A DNA stretch of 31,826 nt from a virus, in IMG/VR virus record IMGVR_UViG_3300042892_003322, positions 1 to 31,826 of that record; one strand, given 5' to 3'. The notes under the pieces are model-generated. The model was not told the origin of the DNA. It was given only the letters and a program-made list of their open reading frames with translations, and searched no databases. Position 1 is the first letter of the stretch, and each line of letters opens with the position of its first letter. Below are positions 24,141 to 30,427 of the stretch, piece after piece. The translations under genes and the position numbers were made by a program.

Positions 24141-24920
24141 ATGAAAAAATTTGTTAACGACCAACCAATAATACTTGGCCTATCTGGTAAAGCTGGAAGT
24201 GGAAAAACTTCTGTAGCGGAATCAATAATCCCAAAAGGTTCAATGGAAACTGTAAAGTTTGGGATAAATTGGGATCATATTTTCTACGCTCTTCCACTCT
24301 ACGAGATGGCTTCAATAAAGAAAAACATAGTAGGCCTTAATGAAGAATCAAGAAAGCTTTACTCCCTTCATGAAGTTCTATACGAGGTCTATGGCGGGTC
24401 ATCAATAGGCAACATGCCGCACTACGATATTCTTATTGAAAAGGTAAAGCAGATTTACAATACTCCGATAGAAGAAGAGGGCTATAAGCCTAGAACATTT
24501 CTTCAAAAAGCTGGTGATATCTGTAGAGAATATGACGAAAATTGTTTTTCAAATTGGGCGATTATAAAAGCAAATAAAATGTATAGAAACTATTTGAAAA
24601 ATCATGATGAAGACAACGTTAACCCTATGTGCGTTATAGTGTCTGATGTGCGTTATTTAAACGAAGCTAAGAATATTCTCAAGCAGCCTAACGGATTTGT
24701 TATTAGTTTTGATGCTGATAAAGAAGTTCTTGATGAGCGAATTTTAAAACGAGATGGTGCTATAATGAACAGTGAACAGTCTGGACATAGTTCGGAGATG
24801 GAAGCAGAAAAAGTTAAGCAAATAGCTTCTGCTATTATAGATACAAATGATATGAGTTTAGAACAACAAGTTGTGGCAACGCTAGAGTGCCTCGGAATAG
24901 GAATAAAAAATAATGCCTAA
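24141..24920 (+). CDS. Deoxynucleoside monophosphate kinase-like P-loop protein
   Basis: Predicted to phosphorylate dNMPs to dNDPs from ATP. The 259-residue protein opens with strand IILGLSG and the P-loop G16-K-A-G-S-G-K22-T. TFLQKAGDICREYDENCFSNWAI resembles the substrate-binding part of phage dNMP kinases, and CVIVSDVRYLNEA is the Walker-B-like strand followed by the NMP-kinase lid region (DERILKRDG). The C-terminus (DTNDMSLEQQVVATL) fits this fold. Together with NrdJ and ThyX it completes a local dNTP pathway. The specificity, including modified nucleotides, is unknown. Confidence 0.75.
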   Translation: MKKFVNDQPIILGLSGKAGSGKTSVAESIIPKGSMETVKFGINWDHIFYALPLYEMASIKKNIVGLNEESRKLYSLHEVLYEVYGGSSIGNMPHYDILIEKVKQIYNTPIEEEGYKPRTFLQKAGDICREYDENCFSNWAIIKANKMYRNYLKNHDEDNVNPMCVIVSDVRYLNEAKNILKQPNGFVISFDADKEVLDERILKRDGAIMNSEQSGHSSEMEAEKVKQIASAIIDTNDMSLEQQVVATLECLGIGIKNNA

Positions 24921-25239
24921 GATTAATAAAAGTGCTCAAGAATCATCCTCATTTGATTCTCCCATAGACAACGTAGTTAATTCTGTATCTGCAGACTTGG
25001 CAATTACGACTTCACCAGTCTTTATTTGTGGAGTAAATAGAAAAATAAACATTGGCAATTTTGAGAACATTGACGTCTATGCCGCAGTTACGATACCGCT
25101 GCCGAACGCGTCCTTTGAAGATAAAGAAGGTCTTAGATTGGCTATAGAAGACGCAGCTGCATACGGGTTTTCAGTTGTTTCCAAAGAAACTGGTGACAGA
25201 TATTCTTTAATTAAAGAATCACAACAGGGCAACAAGTAA
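24913..25239 (+). CDS. Hypothetical protein, 108 aa
   Basis: ATG overlaps the kinase stop by 8 nt. The N-terminus is Ser/Asp-rich and probably flexible; residues 30-60 look beta-rich (ADLAITTSPVFICG, IDVYAAVTIPLP), followed by a helix (DKEGLRLAIEDAAAYGF). No family recognised. Confidence 0.65.
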   Translation: MPKINKSAQESSSFDSPIDNVVNSVSADLAITTSPVFICGVNRKINIGNFENIDVYAAVTIPLPNASFEDKEGLRLAIEDAAAYGFSVVSKETGDRYSLIKESQQGNK

Positions 25240-25246
25240 AAGCCAG

Positions 25247-25275
25247 TTGCAAATTACAATTATATAATATATAAT
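25247..25275 (+). promoter_or_regulatory. Consensus-like promoter of the small basic protein region
   Basis: TTGCAA at 25247-25252, 17 nt, TATAAT at 25270-25275 (a second TATAAT lies 7 nt upstream). It drives the Lys/Ala-rich genes and should be strong. Confidence 0.78.
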
Positions 25276-25313
25276 ATTACTATTATCATCACAAGACAAA
25301 AATAGAGGTTAAA

Positions 25314-25625
25314 ATGTTTAAGAAAATAGCAACCAAAATAAAGCAAGCAATTTTTAAAGCACAAAAAATACAAGCAGATGGTCCTATGGCAAAGGCACAA
25401 GCAAAGATCATTGACGATCTTGTAGAGCAAGCAGATGCTGTAGCCGAAATAGCTAAAGATGCTGCTAAGAATATAGTCGCAGATGCAAAGAAGGAAGTCG
25501 CCAAAGCTGCAAAGAAGGCTACTACCACTAAGGCTAAGAAGGTTGGTCCCCGCCCAGAAGATGCCGCACGTGCAGCAGATTCAGCCCAGGCAAAAAAGGG
25601 TCGTCCAAAAAAGTCCGCTAAATAA
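25314..25625 (+). CDS. Lys/Ala-rich protein with AT-hook-like tail
   Basis: 103 residues, strongly basic. Long amphipathic Ala/Lys helices (IVADAKKEVAKAAKKATTTK) end in KKGRPKKSAK, an AT-hook-like GRP core with flanking Lys, which binds the minor groove of AT-rich DNA. The composition resembles bacterial histone-like tails. It probably binds or compacts phage DNA; it could also be a packaged virion protein. GAGG lies upstream of ATG. Confidence 0.72.
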   Translation: MFKKIATKIKQAIFKAQKIQADGPMAKAQAKIIDDLVEQADAVAEIAKDAAKNIVADAKKEVAKAAKKATTTKAKKVGPRPEDAARAADSAQAKKGRPKKSAK

Positions 25626-25730
25626 ATGTCTTTAGCTAAATTCAGAAAAATTTCTAAAGGTAACGCAGCTCCAGTTAAGGTTCTAGGAGAACCTCCATCG
25701 GATAAGCCAAAGAAAAAAAACAATGAGTAA
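25626..25730 (+). CDS. Small basic protein, 34 aa
   Basis: ATG immediately follows the stop of the AT-hook-like gene. Product starts MSLAKFRKISKGNAAPVK and ends KPKKKNNE. Small size makes the call uncertain, but composition matches the neighbouring Lys-rich proteins. Confidence 0.5.
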   Translation: MSLAKFRKISKGNAAPVKVLGEPPSDKPKKKNNE

Positions 25731-25821
25731 AAAATACTTTAGTTTAAGTAATTTTCTTTGGAAAATAATATTTAAATTATCCGATATAACTGAAGCTTTG
25801 GAGAAGAGACAGAAAAAGTAA
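25723..25821 (+). CDS. Possible small protein, 32 aa
   Basis: Begins in an ATGAGTAA overlap with the preceding gene and encodes MSKKYFSLSNFLWKIIFKLS followed by a charged helix. No family; included because it exactly fills the gap before the oxygenase gene. Confidence 0.4.
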   Translation: MSKKYFSLSNFLWKIIFKLSDITEALEKRQKK

Positions 25822-25826
25822 TTGCT

Positions 25827-26510
25827 ATGGGAATTGGTTCTGTAGATAATATTGTCGTAAACAATGACGTGTTGCCGGCCGGTGACATACAAGTCTTATT
25901 GGGACACATACTGCAATCGAATACTTCAAATGACCTAATGCCGAATGGCCCAGGTTGCGATTATTACCCAAACGGTGATCCTGTGACGGTCAAAACCGTA
26001 CCATACTTCTCCGCGCCTGCAGATGTTAAACCAATTTTATTTAATTTGATTAATCAAGTTAAAGATAAACTTGAGTATAAATATGGACAAAGATTGGTTT
26101 GTGACCCCCAAATATGGGGTAGAATTTGGTCTATTGGAGATTTCCAAACCATGCATTCTGACAGCGAATATAATAATTCTGAATTATCTTTAGAAATAAA
26201 CCATTCAGACCCACACTGGCACGGGCACATGCCTAGATTTTTATCTGATTATTCTTCTTTAGTCTATTTAAATGATGACTATGAGGGGGGGGAAATTGTG
26301 TTCCCAGAGTACGACTTAGCAATAAAGCCAAAGGCTGGAGAGGTTGTTACATTCCCAACAAATGCGATGTACTTACATGCTGTAAATCACGTAAAAAGCG
26401 GTACTAGATATAATATCGTTTTAAAATGGTTTAGAAAAACCACATTGATTGCTAACACAATGCCAAGAAATATAGCTATTGAAAATTTAGTTAAAACTTT
26501 TAAAGGGTAA
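25827..26510 (+). CDS. Prolyl-4-hydroxylase-type Fe(II)/2OG oxygenase
   Basis: 227 residues with a complete site: H110-S-D112 in FQTMHSDSE, distal H184 in MYLHAVNHV, and R194 in SGTRYNIVLKWF for 2-oxoglutarate. YEGGEIVFPEYDLAIKPKAGEVVTFP is the signature strand pair of phage P4H-like oxygenases, frequent in marine and freshwater phages. An insertion (SLEINHSDPHWHGHM) follows the HxD. Substrate unknown; a virion or host protein residue or a nucleobase are options. It is separated from the other two oxygenases, so these probably act on different targets. Confidence 0.9.
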   Translation: MGIGSVDNIVVNNDVLPAGDIQVLLGHILQSNTSNDLMPNGPGCDYYPNGDPVTVKTVPYFSAPADVKPILFNLINQVKDKLEYKYGQRLVCDPQIWGRIWSIGDFQTMHSDSEYNNSELSLEINHSDPHWHGHMPRFLSDYSSLVYLNDDYEGGEIVFPEYDLAIKPKAGEVVTFPTNAMYLHAVNHVKSGTRYNIVLKWFRKTTLIANTMPRNIAIENLVKTFKG

Positions 26511-26517
26511 TTTAATT

Positions 26518-26658
26518 ATGGTTATGAAAAAAAACATTTATATAGCTGGTCCTAGGATGGGTCAAAATAATTTTTTATATGGCGTGGAGTTAAAGAGCGC
26601 CCCAAAGCCTCGTAAATCTCCAAAGGTAAACAGTACTAAAAGTAGGAGGAAAAAATAA
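26518..26658 (+). CDS. Small basic protein, 46 aa
   Basis: ATG 26518 (an alternative in-frame ATG lies two codons on). Product begins MVMKKNIYIAGPRMGQNNFL and has a Lys/Arg-rich end (KSRRKK). The stop overlaps the next ATG (TAATG), supporting coupling. Function unknown. Confidence 0.5.
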   Translation: MVMKKNIYIAGPRMGQNNFLYGVELKSAPKPRKSPKVNSTKSRRKK

Positions 26659-26921
26659 TGGCTAAATCTGCTGCTTGGCAACGCAAAGAAGGCAAAAATC
26701 CTGCTGGCGGTTTGAACGCTAAGGGACGCGCCTCATACAAGGCTCAGACGGGTGGCACGCTAAAGCCACCAGTGTCGTCTAAGCAGGCTAAGAAGTCACC
26801 AAAGGCGGCAGCTCGACGTAAGTCGTTTTGCGCTCGCATGGGTGGTATGCCGGGGCCAATGAAAGATTCCAAAGGTCGTCCTACTCGCAAGGCTTTGTCT
26901 CTGCGTAAATGGGATTGTTAA
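26658..26921 (+). CDS. DUF6321-type small basic phage protein
   Basis: 87 residues with the family pattern: AWQRKEGKNPAGGLNAKGRASYK at 6-28 region, LKPPV, RRKSFCARMGGMPGPMKD and a C-terminal RPTRKALSLRKWDC. This small protein recurs in many large tailed phages, especially those of aquatic bacteria; its role is unknown, possibly structural or packaged. AGGAGG precedes ATG. GC-richer codons than neighbours suggest strong expression. Confidence 0.82.
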   Translation: MAKSAAWQRKEGKNPAGGLNAKGRASYKAQTGGTLKPPVSSKQAKKSPKAAARRKSFCARMGGMPGPMKDSKGRPTRKALSLRKWDC

Positions 26922-26955
26922 TAAATAAAACAACTAATCAAAATAGGAGAAAACA

Positions 26956-27087
26956 ATGGCAATGAAAAAGCAACCAAAGAAGATGACAAAGGCACCGGCA
27001 CCAGCAGCGAAAGCTGGGATGACCTCTGCCCAAAAGAAGCTTCCACCATTTATTCAGGCAGCTATAGCTAAAAAGAAAAAGAAATAA
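26956..27087 (+). CDS. Lys/Ala-rich small protein, 43 aa
   Basis: AGGAGAAAA upstream of ATG. Sequence MAMKKQPKKMTKAPAPAAKA, then GMTSAQKKLPPF and a Lys run at the end. It shares the MAMKK start with two later genes, suggesting a small paralogous family. Function unknown. Confidence 0.6.
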   Translation: MAMKKQPKKMTKAPAPAAKAGMTSAQKKLPPFIQAAIAKKKKK

Positions 27088-27113
27088 TAAATTTACAAAA
27101 ATAGGAGAATATT

Positions 27114-27257
27114 ATGGCTATGAAAAAAAAGAGTGGAAAAGCAGACCCAGCAGCTGTTGCTTCTAAAAAGCAAAAAGTTACCGGAATGATACAAAAGGGT
27201 ATGACTACCCCAATGTTTGACGGAAAAAAGAATCGTCCTAAGAAAAGCTCAAAATAG
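27114..27257 (+). CDS. Lys-rich small protein, 47 aa
   Basis: AGGAGAA upstream of ATG. MAMKKKSGKADPAAVASKKQ followed by KVTGMIQKGMTTPMFDGKKN; related in composition and start to the preceding gene. No known family. Confidence 0.6.
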   Translation: MAMKKKSGKADPAAVASKKQKVTGMIQKGMTTPMFDGKKNRPKKSSK

Positions 27258-27289
27258 AGAAATGAAATAAATCAAGGATTATTATTACT

Positions 27290-27400
27290 ATGTCTAAGTA
27301 CGTACAAAACGTTATGCCTGTTGAAAAACAGGAACCGGTTAAGAGGACAGCGAAAAAAGCTGTCCCAAAAAAAGCTAGCAAAAAAACTAAGGAGAAATAA
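27290..27400 (+). CDS. Lys-rich small protein, 36 aa
   Basis: AAGGA lies about 14 nt upstream of ATG. Product MSKYVQNVMPVEKQEPVKRT followed by a Lys/Ala tail. Same style as its neighbours. The small size leaves some doubt. Confidence 0.5.
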   Translation: MSKYVQNVMPVEKQEPVKRTAKKAVPKKASKKTKEK

Positions 27401-27403
27401 ATC

Positions 27404-27640
27404 ATGGCTATGAAGAAATCAAAAGGCAAGGGTGCTAGTGCGCCAGAACCAACCGCTTCAAGCGGTCAGATGAAGATGGCACAACGCCCAGTCAAAAACC
27501 CTGCAACCTTAAAGAATGTTGCAACCGGGGGTAAAGGTACAACAGCGCCAAAGCCAGCGGTAACATCGGGTCAGATGAAGATGGCACAACGCCCAATCAA
27601 AGTGCTCGGCAAGATCGGCACCAGCAAAGGCAAGAAGTAG
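27404..27640 (+). CDS. Lys/Gly-rich protein with two internal repeats, 78 aa
   Basis: Begins MAMKKSKGKGASAPEP and contains SGQMKMAQRPVK and SGQMKMAQRPIK 35 residues apart. The repeats are also identical at DNA level over 27 nt, so the duplication is recent or under strong constraint. Basic and probably disordered; may be a DNA- or capsid-associated protein. Last of the run before a hairpin. Confidence 0.65.
   Translation: MAMKKSKGKGASAPEPTASSGQMKMAQRPVKNPATLKNVATGGKGTTAPKPAVTSGQMKMAQRPIKVLGKIGTSKGKK
27464..27595 (+). repeat. Perfect 27-bp direct repeat, 105-bp period
   Basis: Copies at 27464-27490 and 27569-27595 are identical and keep the same frame within one gene. Confidence 0.9.
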
Positions 27641-27653
27641 TATTTAAACTATT

Positions 27654-27697
27654 ACAACAACAGGTCTGTCTTGATTGATTGGCCTGTTGTTGTGTTT
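27654..27697 (+). terminator. Hairpin, probable terminator
   Basis: An 11-bp stem (ACAACAACAGG 27654-27664 with CCTGTTGTTGT 27683-27693) with an 18-nt loop follows the run of small basic genes. The tail (GTTTAC) is poor in U, so termination may be partial. Confidence 0.55.
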
Positions 27698-27702
27698 ACA
27701 AT
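27675..27702 (+). promoter_or_regulatory. Possible promoter of the lysis genes
   Basis: TTGATT (27675-27680), 16 nt, TACAAT (27697-27702), partly inside the preceding hairpin. Weak match; a leader of about 15 nt with AGAGGA would follow. Confidence 0.35.
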
Positions 27703-27722
27703 AAGGTACGAGAGGAAAAATT

Positions 27723-28487
27723 ATGAGTAAAGTTGCTTGGGATTATATAGTTCCAGTAGTACTACCTAAAGATCTTAAGGGCATTGAGCCTGGTAAGCTT
27801 CCTGCGCATCTCTTGCGCCCTATTGAAGCTGGTGGAAAAATGCACTGGCTTGCCGCCGCCGCTTACAATGCAATGGATGAGGCAGCAAAGGCTGAAGGCG
27901 TTGAGCTTAAGCCTACATCAGCAGGCGATACATATAGAAGTTATGAGAGTCAGCTTGCTGGCTTTAAACAAAGATACCAGCTTGAACCAGTAGTTGGAAC
28001 TAGCACAAAGACTTTTGAAGGTAAGACATGGTATCTTAAAAAAGGCATGGCTATGTTGGCTACGCCTGGTAAGTCGCAGCATAATCTCGGCTTGGCGGTT
28101 GACATTGCTAATGCATCAGAACCAAAGCGCCTCAATTGGATGATTGCGAATGTAAAGAAGTTTGGTTTTTCATGGGAAGTTGTCCCTTCAGAGCCATGGC
28201 ATCTTAGATATGTAAATGGAGATACACCTCCTCCAGCAGTAGCTGAGTGGATGGCAAAGAACAACTGGGAAAAACCAGCAGGTTCTGCTGCTCCAGCCGC
28301 AGGTGGTGGCAATGATATAGCGAAGCTTCAGGAAGCACTTAAGATAAAAGGATTTTACAAGGGTGAAATCAATGGTCAAAAAGATGCAGCAACAGATGCA
28401 GCCGTAAAAGCTTTTAAAATAGCGAATAAGCTCCCTGCCGATTCAGTTGCTGGACCAAAGGTCAAAGAATTGCTTGGAATTGCATGA
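27723..28487 (+). CDS. Endolysin: M15 (VanY-type) peptidase with peptidoglycan-binding domain
   Basis: Cuts peptide cross-links of peptidoglycan at lysis. Residues about 40-168 are the M15 peptidase: zinc ligands H120 and D127 in SQHNLGLAVDIA, catalytic E157 and ligand H160 in SEPWHLRY. An Ala/Pro/Gly linker (PAGSAAPAAGGG) leads to a PG_binding_1 domain at 195-254 (IAKLQEALKIKGFYKGEING...). No signal peptide, so release needs a holin, and a holin-like gene follows immediately. AGAGGA precedes ATG. Confidence 0.92.
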   Translation: MSKVAWDYIVPVVLPKDLKGIEPGKLPAHLLRPIEAGGKMHWLAAAAYNAMDEAAKAEGVELKPTSAGDTYRSYESQLAGFKQRYQLEPVVGTSTKTFEGKTWYLKKGMAMLATPGKSQHNLGLAVDIANASEPKRLNWMIANVKKFGFSWEVVPSEPWHLRYVNGDTPPPAVAEWMAKNNWEKPAGSAAPAAGGGNDIAKLQEALKIKGFYKGEINGQKDAATDAAVKAFKIANKLPADSVAGPKVKELLGIA

Positions 28488-28488
28488 T

Positions 28489-28743
28489 ATGGAGCAGATT
28501 ACTGTTGCTCTCATTGGTGTTGTCGGTGTTATTATTGTTGCTCTTCTAGAAAAAAGTAGAAAAGAAAACAAAGAAGATCACGGCTACGTAAAAGATCATC
28601 TTACCAGAATAGAAGATAAGATCGATGGCCACATTGGCGACCACGCTTCTGCCCATGTTATAATGGATAATATCAAATTTAAAACTGGTGAATATGTAAA
28701 AGAAAGAAAGGCCAGAAGTGGCAGCAAAAAAATCAACCGATAA
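28489..28743 (+). CDS. Probable holin, 84 aa
   Basis: ATG 28489 follows the endolysin stop by 1 nt and is preferred to 28447. One N-terminal membrane helix (ITVALIGVVGVIIVALL) is followed by a charged helical tail (EKSRKENKEDHGYVKDHLTR) and a His-containing segment. This arrangement matches small one-span holins next to lysins in actinobacteriophages (DUF2746-like). It would permeabilise the membrane at lysis time. The assignment rests on topology and position. Confidence 0.68.
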   Translation: MEQITVALIGVVGVIIVALLEKSRKENKEDHGYVKDHLTRIEDKIDGHIGDHASAHVIMDNIKFKTGEYVKERKARSGSKKINR

Positions 28744-28921
28744 ATGGATACAAGGTGCGATTAAAAGACCCGGTGCTTTTACAGCCAAGGCTAAGAAAGC
28801 TGGAAAATCTGTAGCCGGAATGGCATCAGCTGTTACCAAGAATCCAGATAAATACAGTCCGTTAACAGTCAAGCAGGCAAACCTTGCTAAAACTCTTAGA
28901 AAGATTAACAAGAAAAAATAA
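28718..28921 (+). CDS. Conserved small basic phage protein, 67 aa
   Basis: Uses GTG at 28718 inside the holin gene. Product starts MAAKKSTDKWIQGAIKRPGA; the WIQxAIKxPGA motif recurs in small proteins of many large phages. The rest is Lys/Ala-rich (KAKKAGKSVAGMASAVTK). Role unknown, possibly virion-associated. Confidence 0.65.
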   Translation: MAAKKSTDKWIQGAIKRPGAFTAKAKKAGKSVAGMASAVTKNPDKYSPLTVKQANLAKTLRKINKKK

Positions 28922-28923
28922 TT

Positions 28924-29127
28924 ATGAACTGCACAAATATAAATCATCACGTTGACAATGGAGATTCATGCAACCATGCTTCTTCTGCCTCCAATATGGG
29001 CCAGGGCCACAACCCTCACGATATGCACTGGCATATAAACAAAAATTCTTTTAAGGGCTGGGGGTTAAACTGTGTTTACTTCGCTCTTCACGCAGTTCAA
29101 ATATACCTCATACTAAGGATATCGTAA
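28924..29127 (+). CDS. His-rich small protein, 67 aa
   Basis: Contains ten His and three Cys, mostly in the first 45 residues (NINHHVDNGDSCNHASS; GHNPHDMHWHINKN), followed by a hydrophobic segment (VYFALHAVQIYLILRI) that could be a membrane helix. Possible metal-binding, membrane-anchored protein. The stop overlaps the next ATG (TAATG). No family recognised. Confidence 0.5.
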   Translation: MNCTNINHHVDNGDSCNHASSASNMGQGHNPHDMHWHINKNSFKGWGLNCVYFALHAVQIYLILRIS

Positions 29128-29291
29128 TGGCTGCAAAAAAAGTAGCCGTTTGGGACAGCCCGAGTCCAAGTAAGAAGCCAAAGAAGCTTTCGTCTAAGGC
29201 CAAGGCTTCAGCTAAAGCGTCTGCAAAAGCTGCTGGTCGCCCCTATCCAAACTTGATAGACAATATGAGAGCAGCGAAGAAAAAAAAGTAA
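29127..29291 (+). CDS. Conserved small basic phage protein, 54 aa
   Basis: MAAKKVAVWDSPSPSKKPKK then Lys/Ala/Ser-rich and AGRPYPNLIDNMRAA near the C-terminus. The WDSP and AGRPYPNLxDN elements recur in small proteins of other phages, next to genes of the same kind. Start in a TAATG overlap. Function unknown. Confidence 0.65.
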   Translation: MAAKKVAVWDSPSPSKKPKKLSSKAKASAKASAKAAGRPYPNLIDNMRAAKKKK

Positions 29292-29295
29292 TTTG

Positions 29296-29304
29296 TGCTA
29301 TAAT
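29296..29304 (+). promoter_or_regulatory. Extended -10 promoter, leaderless downstream gene
   Basis: TGCTATAAT ends 5 nt before ATG 29310; no Shine-Dalgarno in between. Confidence 0.6.
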
Positions 29305-29309
29305 GTAGC

Positions 29310-29519
29310 ATGGAAAATAATGGTATGTTCGATGGCTTTATGCCAACCATCACTGATATTTCCATATCTAAACCTACAGCTTCTATAACTTCAAATGGAG
29401 ATTTAGTAGACGTACATTGTGTTACAATTAAAACCCTTGAAAAAGAACATGTTTTTAGTATTGCTCCTGATAATTTGAGCAAAGTATTCTTTTTGATATT
29501 AAAGGTTTTGTCGTCTTAA
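29310..29519 (+). CDS. Hypothetical protein, 69 aa
   Basis: Starts 5 nt after an extended -10 box, so its mRNA should begin at the ATG. The product (MENNGMFDGFMPTITDISIS) appears to be a beta-rich domain (GDLVDVHCVTIKTLEKEHVF) ending in a hydrophobic helix (NLSKVFFLILKVLSS). No family recognised. Confidence 0.65.
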   Translation: MENNGMFDGFMPTITDISISKPTASITSNGDLVDVHCVTIKTLEKEHVFSIAPDNLSKVFFLILKVLSS

Positions 29520-29528
29520 AAATATTTT

Positions 29529-30311
29529 ATGGGAATTTTTCTTTACGAGAATTTAGATGTTGGATATGTGCCTCCAACTCCAGCTACACCAATCGTCAGT
29601 TCGCCCCAGCACGCTAGTTCCAAAGAAAGTACGCTAGTTCTTCTTAGGCACGCTGAAAAATATGGTTATCCGATTGGCTATATTCAGGAACAAAACGGTC
29701 AGATAATACAGAACATAGTTCCAGTTCATAAAACTGAGTATCAGCAGATATCTACTTCATCTAAAACTGAATTAGCTCTTCATACAGAAACCGCATTCCA
29801 TCCTTACAAACCAGATTACGTAGTTTTGTTTTGCCTTAGGGGGGATCCTCAGGCAGTAACCACATATGCCAATTTATCTGACATACTCAAACATATTAGC
29901 CCAGAAACTAAAAACATACTGAAGTCAAAAATGTTTACAACAGGAATAGATCTTAGCTTTAGGACAAATGGGGAAGAAGACCAGCAGATACCTACTTCTA
30001 TAATTGGAGAAGCTGATGGCATGTTAACTTTTACTTACGATGCAACTGTTATGAAGCCAAATGATTATCTGGCTAGATTGGTTCTTGAAGAACTTGAACT
30101 TGCAATCCAAAAAAGCATAAAAGAAATAGTTTTAAAAACAGGTGACCTATTAGTCATAGATAATAGAAAAACAATTCATGGCAGAAAGCCTTTTCAGGCA
30201 AGATATGATGGGACTGATAGGTGGGTACAAAGAGTTTTAGTAAGAAAAGAATTACCACCAATTGATCAAAGAGATGGTAGAATTATTACAACTACTTTTT
30301 CCGGCTATTAG
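29529..30311 (+). CDS. TauD/clavaminate-synthase-like Fe(II)/2OG oxygenase
   Basis: 260 residues. LALHTETAFHPYKPDYVVLFCLRGD contains the facial triad start H85-T-E87 (HxE, as in amino-acid hydroxylases of the AsnO/VioC type), and GDLLVIDNRKTIHGRKPF supplies H217; DRWVQRVLV gives the 2OG-binding Arg (R231 or R235). Known relatives hydroxylate free Asn, Arg or small metabolites. In a phage the substrate is unknown. The start region VPPTPATPIVSSPQ is low-complexity. No clear Shine-Dalgarno before ATG. Confidence 0.82.
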   Translation: MGIFLYENLDVGYVPPTPATPIVSSPQHASSKESTLVLLRHAEKYGYPIGYIQEQNGQIIQNIVPVHKTEYQQISTSSKTELALHTETAFHPYKPDYVVLFCLRGDPQAVTTYANLSDILKHISPETKNILKSKMFTTGIDLSFRTNGEEDQQIPTSIIGEADGMLTFTYDATVMKPNDYLARLVLEELELAIQKSIKEIVLKTGDLLVIDNRKTIHGRKPFQARYDGTDRWVQRVLVRKELPPIDQRDGRIITTTFSGY

Positions 30312-30387
30312 AAAAAAGTCAAAAACCAATTTGGCCTTAAAAATTTTTTTCCAATTTTTACCTATATAGAAAAATTAAAATAAAAGA

Positions 30388-30396
30388 TGATACAAT
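30388..30396 (+). promoter_or_regulatory. Extended -10 promoter before the methyltransferase
   Basis: TGATACAAT within a 116-nt AT-rich spacer (30312-30427). The spacer also has A/T runs but no convincing terminator stem. Transcription should start near 30402. Confidence 0.5.
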
Positions 30397-30427
30397 TTAA
30401 TTGTGTCCGATCAACGATGGAGAGCAA

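Noticed and set aside
25289-25723. 144-codon minus-strand ORF opposite the AT-hook-like gene
   Set aside because: Mirror of Lys/Ala-rich codons, which gives Phe/Ala/Leu-rich sequence on the other strand; no start signals.
27464-27595. Possible CRISPR-like or satellite repeat
   Set aside because: Only two copies, in frame inside a coding region; it is an internal protein repeat.
30312-30387. Terminator in the AT-rich spacer after the 29529 gene
   Set aside because: The A and T runs and the short CCAATTTGG palindrome do not form a GC-containing stem directly followed by a U-tract.
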